Positions 28,201-39,748 of a stretch of DNA of 64,000 nt are shown piece by piece. The first letter of the stretch is position 1. Each line of letters starts with the position of its first letter. The position numbers and the translations under genes were made by a program. The notes beneath the pieces are model-generated. The model was not told the origin of the DNA, ran no database searches, and saw nothing but the letters and a program-made list of their open reading frames with translations. Location: contig JANCRA010000009.1 of the NCBI GenBank assembly GCA_024362935.1, positions 10,000,001 to 10,064,000 on the forward strand, given 5' to 3'. Origin of the DNA: Setophaga petechia (lineage: Eukaryota > Chordata > Aves > Passeriformes > Parulidae).

Positions 28201-30779
28201 TGCAAACTTGCTCCAAGGAGGTCATTGCAGAGGATGCAGCAATTTCCCCAGATGTCTCTAGAACATCACTTTTCCTGTCCTCAGCACAGTTACATCACAG
28301 ATCCTACTCAGCTAGCAACACCTTACAGGTTTTATTTTATAGTTCAATTCACAGGATATGATCCAGAGGGACCCCACATTCACAGAAGAGGCAGGAAAAG
28401 GCCCTCAACCTCAGACTCCTCTAGTTGCAGCCCTCACAGTTGTTCCATCCCTCTACTCAGCACAGCAAGGGGGGTAGAATGGCCAGGGTGGGTTAGGGAG
28501 GGCATGGGATGCAGGATCAGGGTCAACACAGAAAGAGGAGGAAGAAGAGCTGATGACAGAGGAGCTATGAACAGCTGTTACAGGTTCAGCCAACCAAGTA
28601 ACTAACTCCCCTCTTCAATAACTGCAATATGAATTTTCTCTTCAAGGAACTTTTTCTTATTCTTTTAGCCTCCTTCTGGGAGCTGATCTATCTTGTTTTT
28701 AATTTCTGTAGTAAAGCCTAGCAGTAACATTTTTATTATTTTAGTGATTTTCTAATATTATATGTGATAATAAACTGCCTGTGTGTCAATCCTCCCTACA
28801 GCTCTTTTTCAATAACATAGAATTTATATTATTTTGATCATATTCTTTCAATAATAGTGCAAAATGGTTCTCTTTCGTTCATTCACCTATCACTTCTCTC
28901 TCAATATATAAAAAAAAATAAATCACCCCCAAATATAGAGTCCCTCAAAAAAGCAGAATGCAAGAAGATCACAGTACTTCATATAGCCTTTAAATCCTAT
29001 ATGCAAACAGCTTCTCAGGAACGTCCTCAAACAGCTGGTTTGCACTTTCCATCTGTTTTACTAAAAATGAGAGCTGGTAAAAGAGGACAGATTTTAACAA
29101 CCTGGAGTGGATCTTTGAGGATCTGCAGCTCTTTGGCAATCCACACAAAGGTGGGGACATTCCTAAAGAGGCTGAACATGCCAGGGAGGAGGAAAAATAA
29201 ATAAGAAGCAAGCAGCAGGATACACTTCTGAACATGGTCCCAACCCTTGAGATTCCTGTCACCTCAAAGAAGGGATGGAGAGAGTCTGGGTGAAGCCTGC
29301 GTCAAAAATAAGGAGAGTTGAGACTAGGAAGAGAAGGGAGAAGAACAGCTGAAAATAATTTTTGCAAGCAAGAAGAAAACAGGTAGCAAGAGTAAGGAAA
29401 GCAGGAAGAAAAAGTGTCACAGAACAGTTGTGATAAACTCTCAATCTTCTGCCAAAAACCTGTGTTTTTTCTTTCTTTTCTGAGGGAGCCAAGAATGGCA
29501 CTGACCAAAGAGCAGCAAGGTATAGCAAAGACTAGATGAAATTTTTGACTCCAGTATAACTGAGCTCTTACCTGAACAGCTTTCATATATGTCATTATGC
29601 AGATTGATAAAATCCAAACAGAGTGCTAGATATCATGGCACCATAGGATCGGAACTAGTATTTGGTATATTGCATGGAAAATCATAATTTTGATTTTTTC
29701 CCTTTTGAGATCACTTACAAGAAGGTAAGAGATAGTAACCATAAATAGGAAGGTGTGATGACATTCCTGTTCACAAATACTGTATTAATTCTAGGAACAA
29801 AAATCATAACAAAAAAAAAAAAAGAGAAAAGAAAATGGACACCACTGATATGAGTAATTTGAGGGACTAAAACCTAATTAGATAGTACAATTTTAGGTAA
29901 ATATTTTAGTATAGTGCATGTCTTGGTTGTTACATTGAAGATTGTCCAGTTTAGGCACAGCAATGGATAAAAGCAAGGTGTGGAGACACACACATAGCCT
30001 AAAAGAATAAAAACTTACATGGGTGACATAGAAGTAAAACCATGACATTTCCCAAGACCTTGGACTGTAGCAGAGGACATGAAATTGCTTGAGGAGCATA
30101 TGGTTGGGAATTGCAGTTGTTGATATGAAGCTTTAGAGCTACTAAAAGAAAGCAGAGAAACTTTCTCTGAATGTTTTGACCTCTGACCAACATTTCCCTC
30201 TAACAAGATTTGCATTCCTTTTTTTCTTGAGTGTAGAAATATATCAGGTGGTCAAAGTGCTGCTCCTACAAATATTACAGTACAAAAAGAAATGTAGGCA
30301 TGCGGCTGAACTGTGTTGTGATTAAATAGACTTTCTTTCCCGAGAAAATTAAACCATTAGGATGTTATTTTTCTAGTTTATTGCCAAGCAGTCTGTGTGC
30401 AGTATAAAACCCAATTGTGTGATGAATCATATCTAACTATGATGCTCAAGATACATCCTCCATCTTAGAAGCAGTGCATCATAAGAGACTGCAGAAAGCA
30501 GGAGGCTCTGCTCCCACTTGTGTGACTCCTACACAGGCACAAACTATAATGATTTCCTTGTTCCAGGCTGTAACATGAAGAACAGAAAAACCAAAACATG
30601 AGAATGATTTATTTTCCTCCTAATGATACACTTAGGTCACTACAGGAAATACGTAGTGTCGTGCACAATGTGCTCTGTGTTCTGGATGTTACCACCCCTG
30701 TGTCAGCCACGTGTAAAAGTAGAGTAGCTGGTTTGGGACAGGTCTGCTGCTGTTCTGGAGTGTGAGTGAAACTGTCTGT

Positions 30780-31197
30780 ACCTTTTCTTTGCAAAAAACC
30801 TTTGCACTTCTCATTGCTGAATTTCATGAGGTTCCTATCAACCCACGTCTCCTGCCTGCTGAGGATCTTCAGGATGGCAGCACGACCCTCTGGTGTATCA
30901 GCCACTCCTCCCAGTTTTGCACTGTCTGCAACACAGCTGAGGCTCATCCTGTCATAGAGATCATTAATGAAGGTGATAAACAGCACAGCAAGAATCACTG
31001 GTCTCCAGCCCCTGGATCTGGCCATTCAGCTGGTTTTCAACCCATGGACTCACCCAGCCCATACATCACCAGCTCCTCTATTAGGGTCTCACACACAACA
31101 ACATAGAAAACCTTGCTGAAATCAAGTTAGACAATATCCACTGGTCTTCCCTCACCTACAATCCAGTCACTGCCTTGTGGAATGTTATCAGGATTTA
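30780..31197 (-). pseudogene. CR1 LINE reverse transcriptase fragment, inactivated
   Basis: On the minus strand the translation carries late reverse-transcriptase motifs of CR1 ORF2: LDFSKVFY, LFITFINDL, ADSAKLGGVADTPEG, and WVDRNLMKFSNEKCK. The palm motif that should contain the catalytic FADD reads VADS, so it is dead. A TAA also interrupts the frame just before LDFSK, and the frame shifts between that block and FINDL. The fragment is internal: both the upstream polymerase and the 3' UTR are missing. Confidence 0.9.
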
Positions 31198-34100
31198 CAG
31201 ACCCTAAAATTAAATGGAACTTTACTTTTGCTCCTCACCCTCCTTACTCTTTTGGACATATTAAAAAAAAAAAATTAGAGACACTGAAAAACTAAAAATT
31301 TCTAAAAAGAACACATGTCAAATGTTGATCATATTGAAATAAAGATTTGTAAATGATTTAAACACTAATTAAAAAAAACTAGGCCCAGCATAAAAAATTT
31401 ACTTGAATGTGGATTCATAATTAATTGTGGTACTTTCTGCACAGACTGAAAATATGTAATGAAATTAATTAAGCTCATATTTAAAAAGAAATAAACACAG
31501 TGTAGCATTTGGAATTTCTGTAATGCTATAGTAGAAGTTAGAAAGGTGTGTTAATTTAAATCTCATACTGTTAATAAGTTAAATTACAAATCTGCAGCCA
31601 GACCTAAGAATTATGTCAAGTCAATAGAAATCTGTAGCAGTGTAAACTAACTAAAGTATGAATTTTTAATCAATAATATTTCACAGAAGGGTCAGTCTGT
31701 GGAGTAGAGTCAATCCTGTGCAGGTTTTGTTAGAGAGCAGTGATGGCCATGGCTGGGCAAGACTGTGGGGAGCTGGAGAACAGCCCTGCTGCAGCATCAC
31801 AGTGCAGGGACTGCTCTGGGCTGGCGGTGCCTCAGGACCCAATAAACTGTATGATTCATGCAACCTTAAATCAGAAATGAAATTCCATTTTGTGAAGGGA
31901 TTGATTGTCTGAGTAAAGCATAAAAGTTTATTGGGCAGGAACTGGACTTGAAAACAACAGTCCAGAAAGACCAGCTCCCCAATAACAGACAAGGTACATC
32001 CTTCCATGCACATCACAGGAACAGAACAACTCCTTTAAGGATGGACAAGAGCAGATGTGCATCAGACTGCACAGAAACACAGGACAGACAAAACTATGCT
32101 GGTAAAAACTGAACCTCGACCAAACCTATGAAACTTTAAGGACTGGAAGAAGGTTTTAAGATTTCATCTCCATGAGTTTGTTTTCAGAGAAATATTTTCT
32201 GTCTGGAAGATTGAAGCTGCATTCATAGAGGACATTTCATCCACAGGAAGTTAGTCAAAATATATATATAGGTACATATATAGCTGAGATTAACGTAGCA
32301 CAGTCGAAGTAGGGAATGCCAGAACTAGGACTGCTTATGTAACCCATTGCTGCTTGCAGGAGATAGTTTTGAATATAGAAATCATCTCTCTCACATATGT
32401 CTATTTCATTTACTGCATGTGCAAGGGATTCAGATCATTGAGTCATCTTTAAAATGAATGGGAATTCAGACAGAAACATACTCACTCTGGCCCAGTTACA
32501 GGAAAACATGTAATTAATAAGCCAAACATTTACTGCAACTGAATATAAGGGTCAGATCTGAGTACAGGTAGGTACCTTCTACATCTTCAACAATTGTGTT
32601 GGTTTGAGCACCTATTCAGGAAATGTGGGAAAGAATCAGCTTCCCTTCTTGCTGCCACATTCTGAACTGCAGTGGACAGAGACCTCCAGCATCAGCATGC
32701 CCACTTTCACAGACAGCCATTTTTAAATTTTCCATACATAATTTGGTTCTAAACCACAAAGGTACCTTGTTGTCACTTCTTTCAGTGGCATAGTTGATGA
32801 TTTCTTCACAGTGTGTCTTTCCAGATGAATATTTTGTTCCTTTAAACACTGCCTGGAAAACTGTAAAGGAGGAGAAGCTTGCACCTTCCCAGGAGACCTA
32901 ATGCTTGGGTCGATGGAGCTGCTCCAGGGTGGGAGAAGCAAGAGCTAGGAAACTGCAGTGAGGAAGAGGAAGATGCCTAAAGAGGTAAAAAGCTTCCCTG
33001 AGACCAGAGGGATGGAGCAGAGAAGTCTCCAATACAGAATTCATTTAGCTGTCTGTAAAGAAAAACCTGCTTCACTAGGTAGAGCAGATGAGCAAGACAG
33101 TAATGGACAAAGCCTGTTTCCTTTTTCATTAGTCTACTTAGTGCCTCTGAGTTTTCAATATTTTAAAAAATAATAATATATACTTTAGTCAAAAAGGGTG
33201 TGTTTCATGTTCCCCTAAATCTCACAAAGCCGACACACAAGATGAGGCTTTGGTCAAACAATGATGCCAACCTGTTGCCAGGGGTGCAGTCAGAATTCCG
33301 TCCAGAGTTTTAAGAAAATTCAATGTTTAATGTTGCTGCTAGCAAGAGTATATACTAAAATCTGCACTTTTAACAACTTCAAGTATTAAAGTTTGTGAAA
33401 AGGAATTTATTCTGGCTTTTTACATAGAAATCAATTTTCCCAGGCAGCTCTACATAATTATACTGTATCAGAAAGTTTTACCTCGTCCTTAAATAGACAC
33501 TTTTTGTCTTCTTGCTATGGCAGTCTTGCTTAGAAGTGTTATTTTACATAGTGTCAAAATGTACAATTTATGTTTTTAAGAGAAGAAGCAGATGTGTACT
33601 GAGTTTCTAGCCATTTAAGGTATTTTCCTTCACAGAAAGCTACATCATGAGGCATTCATTTAAGCTCTCACCTGCCCTCTGCTACACAAAAAACTGAACT
33701 CAGAAAGCAGCCTTAATAAAGCAATAAAGTTTGATTAATTAAATTCTTTTGCCTTGCTTTCTCTTAAGAACATAGCAAATGCACTTTTATCCCCTTCTGG
33801 AGTCATAGATCCATATAAATAAATCCTAATATTTTCAGAGGAATAAAATAAGTTCGTACTCAACTACTTTTCATCTCGCAATGACTTTGTGCCTTCCATA
33901 CACACAGGAGTGCAGCCACACCACTTTTTGTCACTTGAGGCTTCTCATTCTCTGGGGTGATTTTATCCCCTCTCAAACACTCATGAGATTTTAAGAAAAA
34001 AGTTTTCCCATTCCATCAATTTTGTGTTTTTCCAGATTAAAAAACCCCTGTGATCGAAACCAAGACTGGTGTCAAATCTTACCCTAAAAATGTATGAGCC

Positions 34101-35808
34101 AACAGGAAGTGCTCACAGAGGAAATAGAAACTGAAAATTCCTGTTGTCTTATTGACTGATGTACATCCTGCACCAGGAAAGCAATTTATATTGGGTTCAT
34201 ACACACATAGTTCTGCTTGGTTTCTCACCTGTATATAATCTACATTGATGGTCCCAGCATTGCTGGCTCTCCTGCTTGATGTTATTACCTACTTGCTTGG
34301 AACTGTATCTCCTGAGACAAAACTTTCTGGGGCTTCCACTATTTTTCCAAGATAATCTAGCTTTCATTGCTAGAACAAGAGTGTCTGTCTGTAGCTCAGT
34401 ACAGCCCTTGAAGGAAACAAGTCAGGAAAGAAAAGCAAAGCTCTTCCAGGGTTATCATACCTCTGGTGTCAGGGAACCCTTATGTTACATTTACCCTCTT
34501 TTCTGGGGAAACACATGTTCTCCTAGGGATGGGGAGGAAGTCTTGGAGTTTACAGTCCTTCTTCTGTGATGGGCAGAAGGCACCTACCTTGGGAATACTA
34601 GAAATGAAAGGAACAGAGTTGGAATAGGACCAGGTCTAGTATCTTCCTTCTCTCCACTTCCACATTGGTTTATGCATGAGACAAGGGCAGGTATTCCAAG
34701 TGCAGGAAATGGAAAGCAGATATAACTAAAGAGAAGGTTTGTGTATCAATTCTCTTGCCTGTAAATTGGATTAAAATGTTAAGTTAGCATTTCTTAGTGG
34801 CAGACAGCTGAATTGCTATAGAGTTTTTTGCAACAAATCAGTCACCCACAGTTTGAGCTAGTAAGCCACAAAGCTGCAAGTTAATACAGGTTGCTTTCCA
34901 CAATCCACTAATAACAGGAAGGCTGCTATTCAGCAAACCACAGAGTGTGAAAAGTGTTTTCTTTAACAATAGCATAAGTGTGCTGCAAAGTGGCAAGATC
35001 AAACACAAAAAGAATCCACCAATTTGTGCACCCCTGCAAGGCATACAGTGGATGAAATGCATGAGCTGTACCCTCCAACAACACAAACCCTACATTAGAT
35101 CCCACATTTCTGAAGGGAAGGCAGATTTGCACTGAGTTTGGGGTGGGATGGTGCCAATCTGTCAGATTCTGCTCCCCTTATTCAAGATAAGCTGACCTTT
35201 GCTCAGCAATGAATAGATGGAGATGCTATTTAGCAGGAGAAAAGGCAGTGCCTGGGGGTGGGGGCACAGCACCAATATGTCAGGAACTCACACACACGTT
35301 TAGAGATACCCTATTTCAAGATATCCAGACTCTTGGATGCTGAGGCCCTTGCTGCCACTTCACCTCCTTTTTGTTTTCCTAGATCAGGTCATTTCACCCA
35401 GCACATCTCCCACTTACAATCAAAAACGTTCATGAGAGGTTCCCTCTCTCCTCAGAACAGGATAGTTCTGTGCATCTGCCCAAGAGAAGCCCCTCACTGC
35501 TTGAGAATGGTTTTTTCATGCCTCCATTAACACAGAAATCCTTAATTGAGTAAACCACAATTTTTACAGTCTCTTGCTGCAGTTAGGATTATTTTAAAAT
35601 GCTGAAACATTTTCTTATGCTCTGTTTATTGTCTTTCTCACTGCTCTGCATGAGCTGGCTGTATTCATTATCAGCTGCTGTAGTTAGCAAGGAAATAATG
35701 TATGGTGGATTTGTAGGATAATGGGATTAAAGTATGCTTTAAGAATTATTCCAGAAGAAAAAAAAACAGGCTAAAAAAAGGAGAAAGTGAAAATAATCAG
35801 ACCAAAAA

Positions 35809-35811
<3 letters not shown>

Positions 35812-35839
<28 letters not shown>
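35812..35839. repeat. A28 homopolymer
   Basis: An uninterrupted run of 28 A, preceded by an A/G-rich stretch from about 35752. It could be the poly(A) tail of a plus-strand retrocopy lying to its left, but I recognise no parent sequence and saw no clear target-site duplication. Confidence 0.95.
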
Positions 35840-36038
35840 GAAAGCTACAGAGGAAAATGAAGCACAACAGCATTAGGTTTCCTAGCTCACACAACAGCCT
35901 TCCAGCTTTCAATCTTTTGAGTAACACGGACTTAGTTCTACTGAAGCAATGTGGAGAATATGAAGAAGAAGACAAAACTAAGTTCATGTATGAGGTGTCC
36001 AGGCTGTTATAAATACTGGAGCCTATGTTCTGCATGCC

Positions 36039-36041
<3 letters not shown>

Positions 36042-36074
<33 letters not shown>
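36042..36074. repeat. T33 homopolymer
   Basis: An uninterrupted run of 33 T, the longest homopolymer in the window. It forms an inverted pair with the A28 tract about 200 bp away. The length given is probably unreliable because such runs are prone to sequencing error. Confidence 0.95.
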
Positions 36075-36075
<1 letters not shown>

Positions 36076-36475
36076 TTATTGGTGAAACTATATTTGGTGT
36101 AGAGGAGACTTTTTCAGCTACCTATATTAATATTCCAGCACATCCTCACACACCAAATTAGCCCTGGGGCCTGGAAGAGCAAAAACATAGTCAGGTTATC
36201 AGCTAGACTGGAGATTAAGAAAGCAAAACAGCCAGGAGGGTTGTTCAGTAATCCATAATAAGCTAGCCAAACAGACTTCCTTAATTTCCCCACATTAATT
36301 AACAGAAATCAGGACTGTGGAAAGGTCTCAGGAAAAGAGGGGAAAAATGGAATTCAAAGAGGTGTGATGGAACAAGGTAATGTCAGACAATCTGAATTGG
36401 ATTAAAATAAAGGAAGAAGAAAATTATGAAAAAGTAGATGGGAAGAGAAATCTAAGGGAAAAAAAAACCCCAACA

Positions 36476-36657
36476 CTGGGCACTCAGGCTCTCCAAGGAA
36501 CTGCTCATAGCACCAAGCCTGACAGAGTTCAAGAAGTGTTTGGACAATGATTTCAGGCACATGGTGTGACTCTTGGGGCTGCCCTGTGCAGGGCTGAGAA
36601 TTGGACTTGATGATCCTTGTGGATCCCTACCAACTCAACATATCCTGTGATAAAGTG
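36476..36657 (+). mobile_element. CR1 LINE 3' end
   Basis: The copy contains GCCTGACAGAGTTCAAGAAG, TTTGGACAATGATTTCAGGC, ACATGGTGTGACTCTTGGGG and GATGATCCTTGTGGATCCCT. It ends in CCAACTCAACATATCCTGTGA, all in CR1 3' UTR order. It is strongly 5'-truncated, about 180 bp. Confidence 0.9.
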
Positions 36658-39657
36658 TGAAAACGGCAGCATAACCTAAGTGAAGAAATTACCTTGGAGA
36701 AGAAAAATTAACATCTTTAAAAGTATGACACAAGAAATTAATTGAATTGACAGAGTTATTTATAAGATCTTAAATTCATTTATTGCCTGAATACCTCTCA
36801 CAAGAATTTAATTAAAGACTAACCTACAGAGATTTTTTAGCTTGGATTCAAACAGATTCTTAAGCTGCCTATGTTTATGACCAGCAGTACTGTGGTTAGC
36901 TAAAGAAACTCATAAAACTAATGATCTGCAGGGAACAGGAAGCATCATCTTCCTCATCTGCGCTGGTGCATGCTTGTTTTCTGTAAAAGCCTCCCTGACT
37001 GGGATCCATCTTACCTGAGCTAGCAGGTCACTTAGCATGAACTTACTGACCAGGCTTCTCCTGTGGTCTGTAGAAATAGGCACCTGCAAGCATTGGTCCC
37101 ATTGGCTGTCCCAGATATATGCTGGGAAAGGAGGAAGAAGCAGAAGGCTTAATTTTCACAAATTAAAATTGAGCTTGTTTAAAACTTTCTAAATATAAGT
37201 ATAGAACACTGGTCTACAAAATTTCCAGAGCCTGGCAGCACATTTTAGAGAACCATGCTTGCAGAAACACTTTCTAGTACAGTTAGACTTATTCTTGCCT
37301 TATTCTTTAAATACTGCAAGACCAGTAGTTATGCCAGATCACATTTATTCTGCCTTTTTCAACTTTGGACACCCAACAAATTTCCAGAACAGTTTTAGAT
37401 CCCTTTGGAAATACTACATATGTAGAAAGTAAATAATTCACACAATTCAACAACAAAAACAGTTGAAGAATTAAAGAAATTGTCTTCTGCATTAAATCAA
37501 ATGGAATGGTGCTGAGGATTCTTCTGGCAAACCAAAATGGAACACCATCAGTGCATTTTGGTTGCAGATCTTCCTCACCCATAAGGCTATTAAAATTATA
37601 AATACTAAAAATTTTGCATGAGCTCAAGTAGATGATCATGCATTTTATTGATATCATAACTGTTTATCTGCTACATCACAGTTCAGGATTCATTCTTTTT
37701 CTTTTTGGAACAGAACAGACGTTCCAGTCCACCATCACTAAATAATGGAAATAATTATTTGTCTTCCTTTAGCTTTTACACTGCAACATGAACTGCAGTA
37801 CAGTGCACAAGATTTGGAGTGCAGTGACATGCTTCACTCATATCAGAGAAGCATTACTAAACCTAATATTTGAGCACTAATAAGCAGGAATTTGTTTTGC
37901 ATTAAGCATCATCAACTGTCAAATGTTCAGAAAAAAACTGTGCACTATTTTATTAAAATAATTTTGCCTAACCAGCCAAACCCTGAGTTAAAACATCTTT
38001 ACAAATATCTATCCTAATTTTGTGATGAACATGAGAGGCTGTTACAGCCTTTCCCTGCCATTCTAATTTGAGGTCATCAATCAATGCAGGCATATCACAG
38101 CAGTAATTTAATAGGCTTCATTTTCCTGGTGATCTTACTGTTCAAACTAAAAGTAAAATTTGCAGTCAAGAAGAAGAATGCATACTTTAACTTTGATAGC
38201 TGCCATTTTCAGGATGATGTGGTAAAGTTACAGGTTTTCTTTCAATTCATTTTAGAGAACTAAAAATACCTGATAACTTTAACTTAAAATATAGGGCAAT
38301 TTATATATTTGCTATGCTTCCTTATGTGCAAGCACTTTCCCAGTGTAAACTTCATTACTTGAATCATTTAGAGATAAATTACTCTACACTACTGCAATGA
38401 CAAAAGACATGATGTCTGCAAGTGAAGTATAATTGATATCAGAGAGATGACAGCCCTGAATGATCAGAATTGAAAGCAGGAGGTTTCTTTAGAGATGTTT
38501 AGAGACAAGTCACCTCTTCAGTTCGTAACTGGAAGTGTCTGGAATCAGGGTAATGGAATGATGACAGGGCAGTGGTCAACAACGAAAATTTTGAGAACTG
38601 CAAAACTGAAATGGGATGTCAGGTTTCATCAGGCTCTGTAGAATCCATGTGCTCTTATTTTTAGATCCTCTTTATTTTTTTTTAACTTTCCCCTAATATT
38701 TTTCATGGCTGCAAATTTTTCTGACATTTTTAAATTCCTCTGGCATCTCAGTAAGGTAGAAGACATTTAAGCCTAATTTACAAAATCACATGGCTAAAAC
38801 TGCTTTCCTGTTATTTATAGACATTTAGATATGGCACTTTAAACTTCAGCAATCCCTGACCATAAGGGCTGAAAATCAGTGGAAGCCCTCCACCTTCAAA
38901 TTTCATGGCCGCAGGATGAGAAATAAAAATGAAATGCATAAACTTCAGGTTTTAAACAAGATTCTGAGATGTGAGGCCCCATAGAACTGACTGTCCTGCA
39001 ATCACACTGTGGAACAGACCTCTCTTGGACAGAGTTGGAGCTGTCCAAAACAGAATCATGAAATAAGAATGATGAGTACCTGAGGTCACTGTGGACACTC
39101 TGTGCTACACACACATATTAATCTAGAACAGCCTTTAGCCAAGAAGTGGGAATTAAATGAACCTGACATAAATAATAAGACCATTTGAGTATCACCGTCA
39201 CCTATAATGGATCATGTCAGCTACAGAACAGCTGGCAAGATGTACTGTGCTCTTGCTCATGTACTAATAAGCAGCTCTGCATGGGTGGTGCTTTACTGAC
39301 ATTGAGTGCTTGCACAAACCTTCACCCTTCGTGTTGCTGGTAAGGATGCCTGCCTGCTCTTATTGTTAGCCACTATTATTTGTATACTATTCAAGAGCCC
39401 ATGGCAATAGAACAGAACTCTGTCACAAATTAATGGGTCTCTACTAACTGGAAATGTCAATGCAAAAATGAATTTAAAGATGTTAATTTTTCAAGCAACA
39501 TGAATGGTCTGACAGCACTTTATTACAGCAATGTTACTGACTCCTTCCCCCTCCCACAGTTTAAAAAGCTACTGCAATAAACATCAGCCAATTAGCTACA
39601 CCCAGCATTGCCTTTTTGTTTTCAATTTACACATTAAAAAAAATTAATTTACAGAAT
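36658..39657. other. Non-coding, no gene seen
   Basis: AT-rich intergenic DNA between two CR1 tails. One 116-codon minus frame (37307-37657) has no recognisable domain and biased composition, and is treated as chance. Confidence 0.65.
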
Positions 39658-39748
39658 GGCTGAGAGCAGCCTGGCCTAATGGAAAGCATTCCTGCCCATG
39701 GCAGAGGGATTGAAGCTAGATTATCTTTAAGGTCGCCTCCTCAGGGAA
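39658..39748 (+). mobile_element. CR1 LINE 3' tail fragment
   Basis: About 90 bp match the CR1 tail: GAGCAGCCTGGCCTAATGGA, TTCCTGCCCATGGCAGAGGG and GATTATCTTTAAGGTCGCCTCC. The terminal octamer repeat is lost. The short length makes subfamily assignment unsafe. Confidence 0.8.

Larger units (their letters stand above)
13097..30779. other. Non-coding, no gene seen
   Basis: 17.7 kb of AT-rich DNA with short random-looking frames, the longest 126 codons at 28225-28605. Only small features are present: a TAATTCTAC array at 19.6 kb, an 18-bp palindrome at 22.2 kb, and A-rich runs near 23.4 and 29.8 kb. I recognise no exon and no transposon. Confidence 0.65.
31198..36475. other. Non-coding, no gene seen
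   Basis: AT-rich intergenic DNA. It includes the paired A28 and T33 tracts. A somewhat GC-richer patch at 31.69-31.85 kb is of unknown nature and has no coding pattern. Confidence 0.65.

Noticed and set aside
28225..28605. 126-codon plus-strand open frame
   Set aside because: No recognisable domain, unusual composition with low-complexity Ser/Arg/Gly stretches, and no splice or regulatory support.
28857..29262. Overlapping 115-codon plus and 90-codon minus open frames
   Set aside because: Open on both strands over the same DNA without known homology. Typical of chance in this composition.
35739..36035. 98-codon minus frame with a poly-Phe run
   Set aside because: The Phe run is the A28 homopolymer read on the other strand.
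37307..37657. 116-codon minus-strand open frame
   Set aside because: Hydrophobic, AT-driven composition, no family resemblance, no promoter or exon signals.
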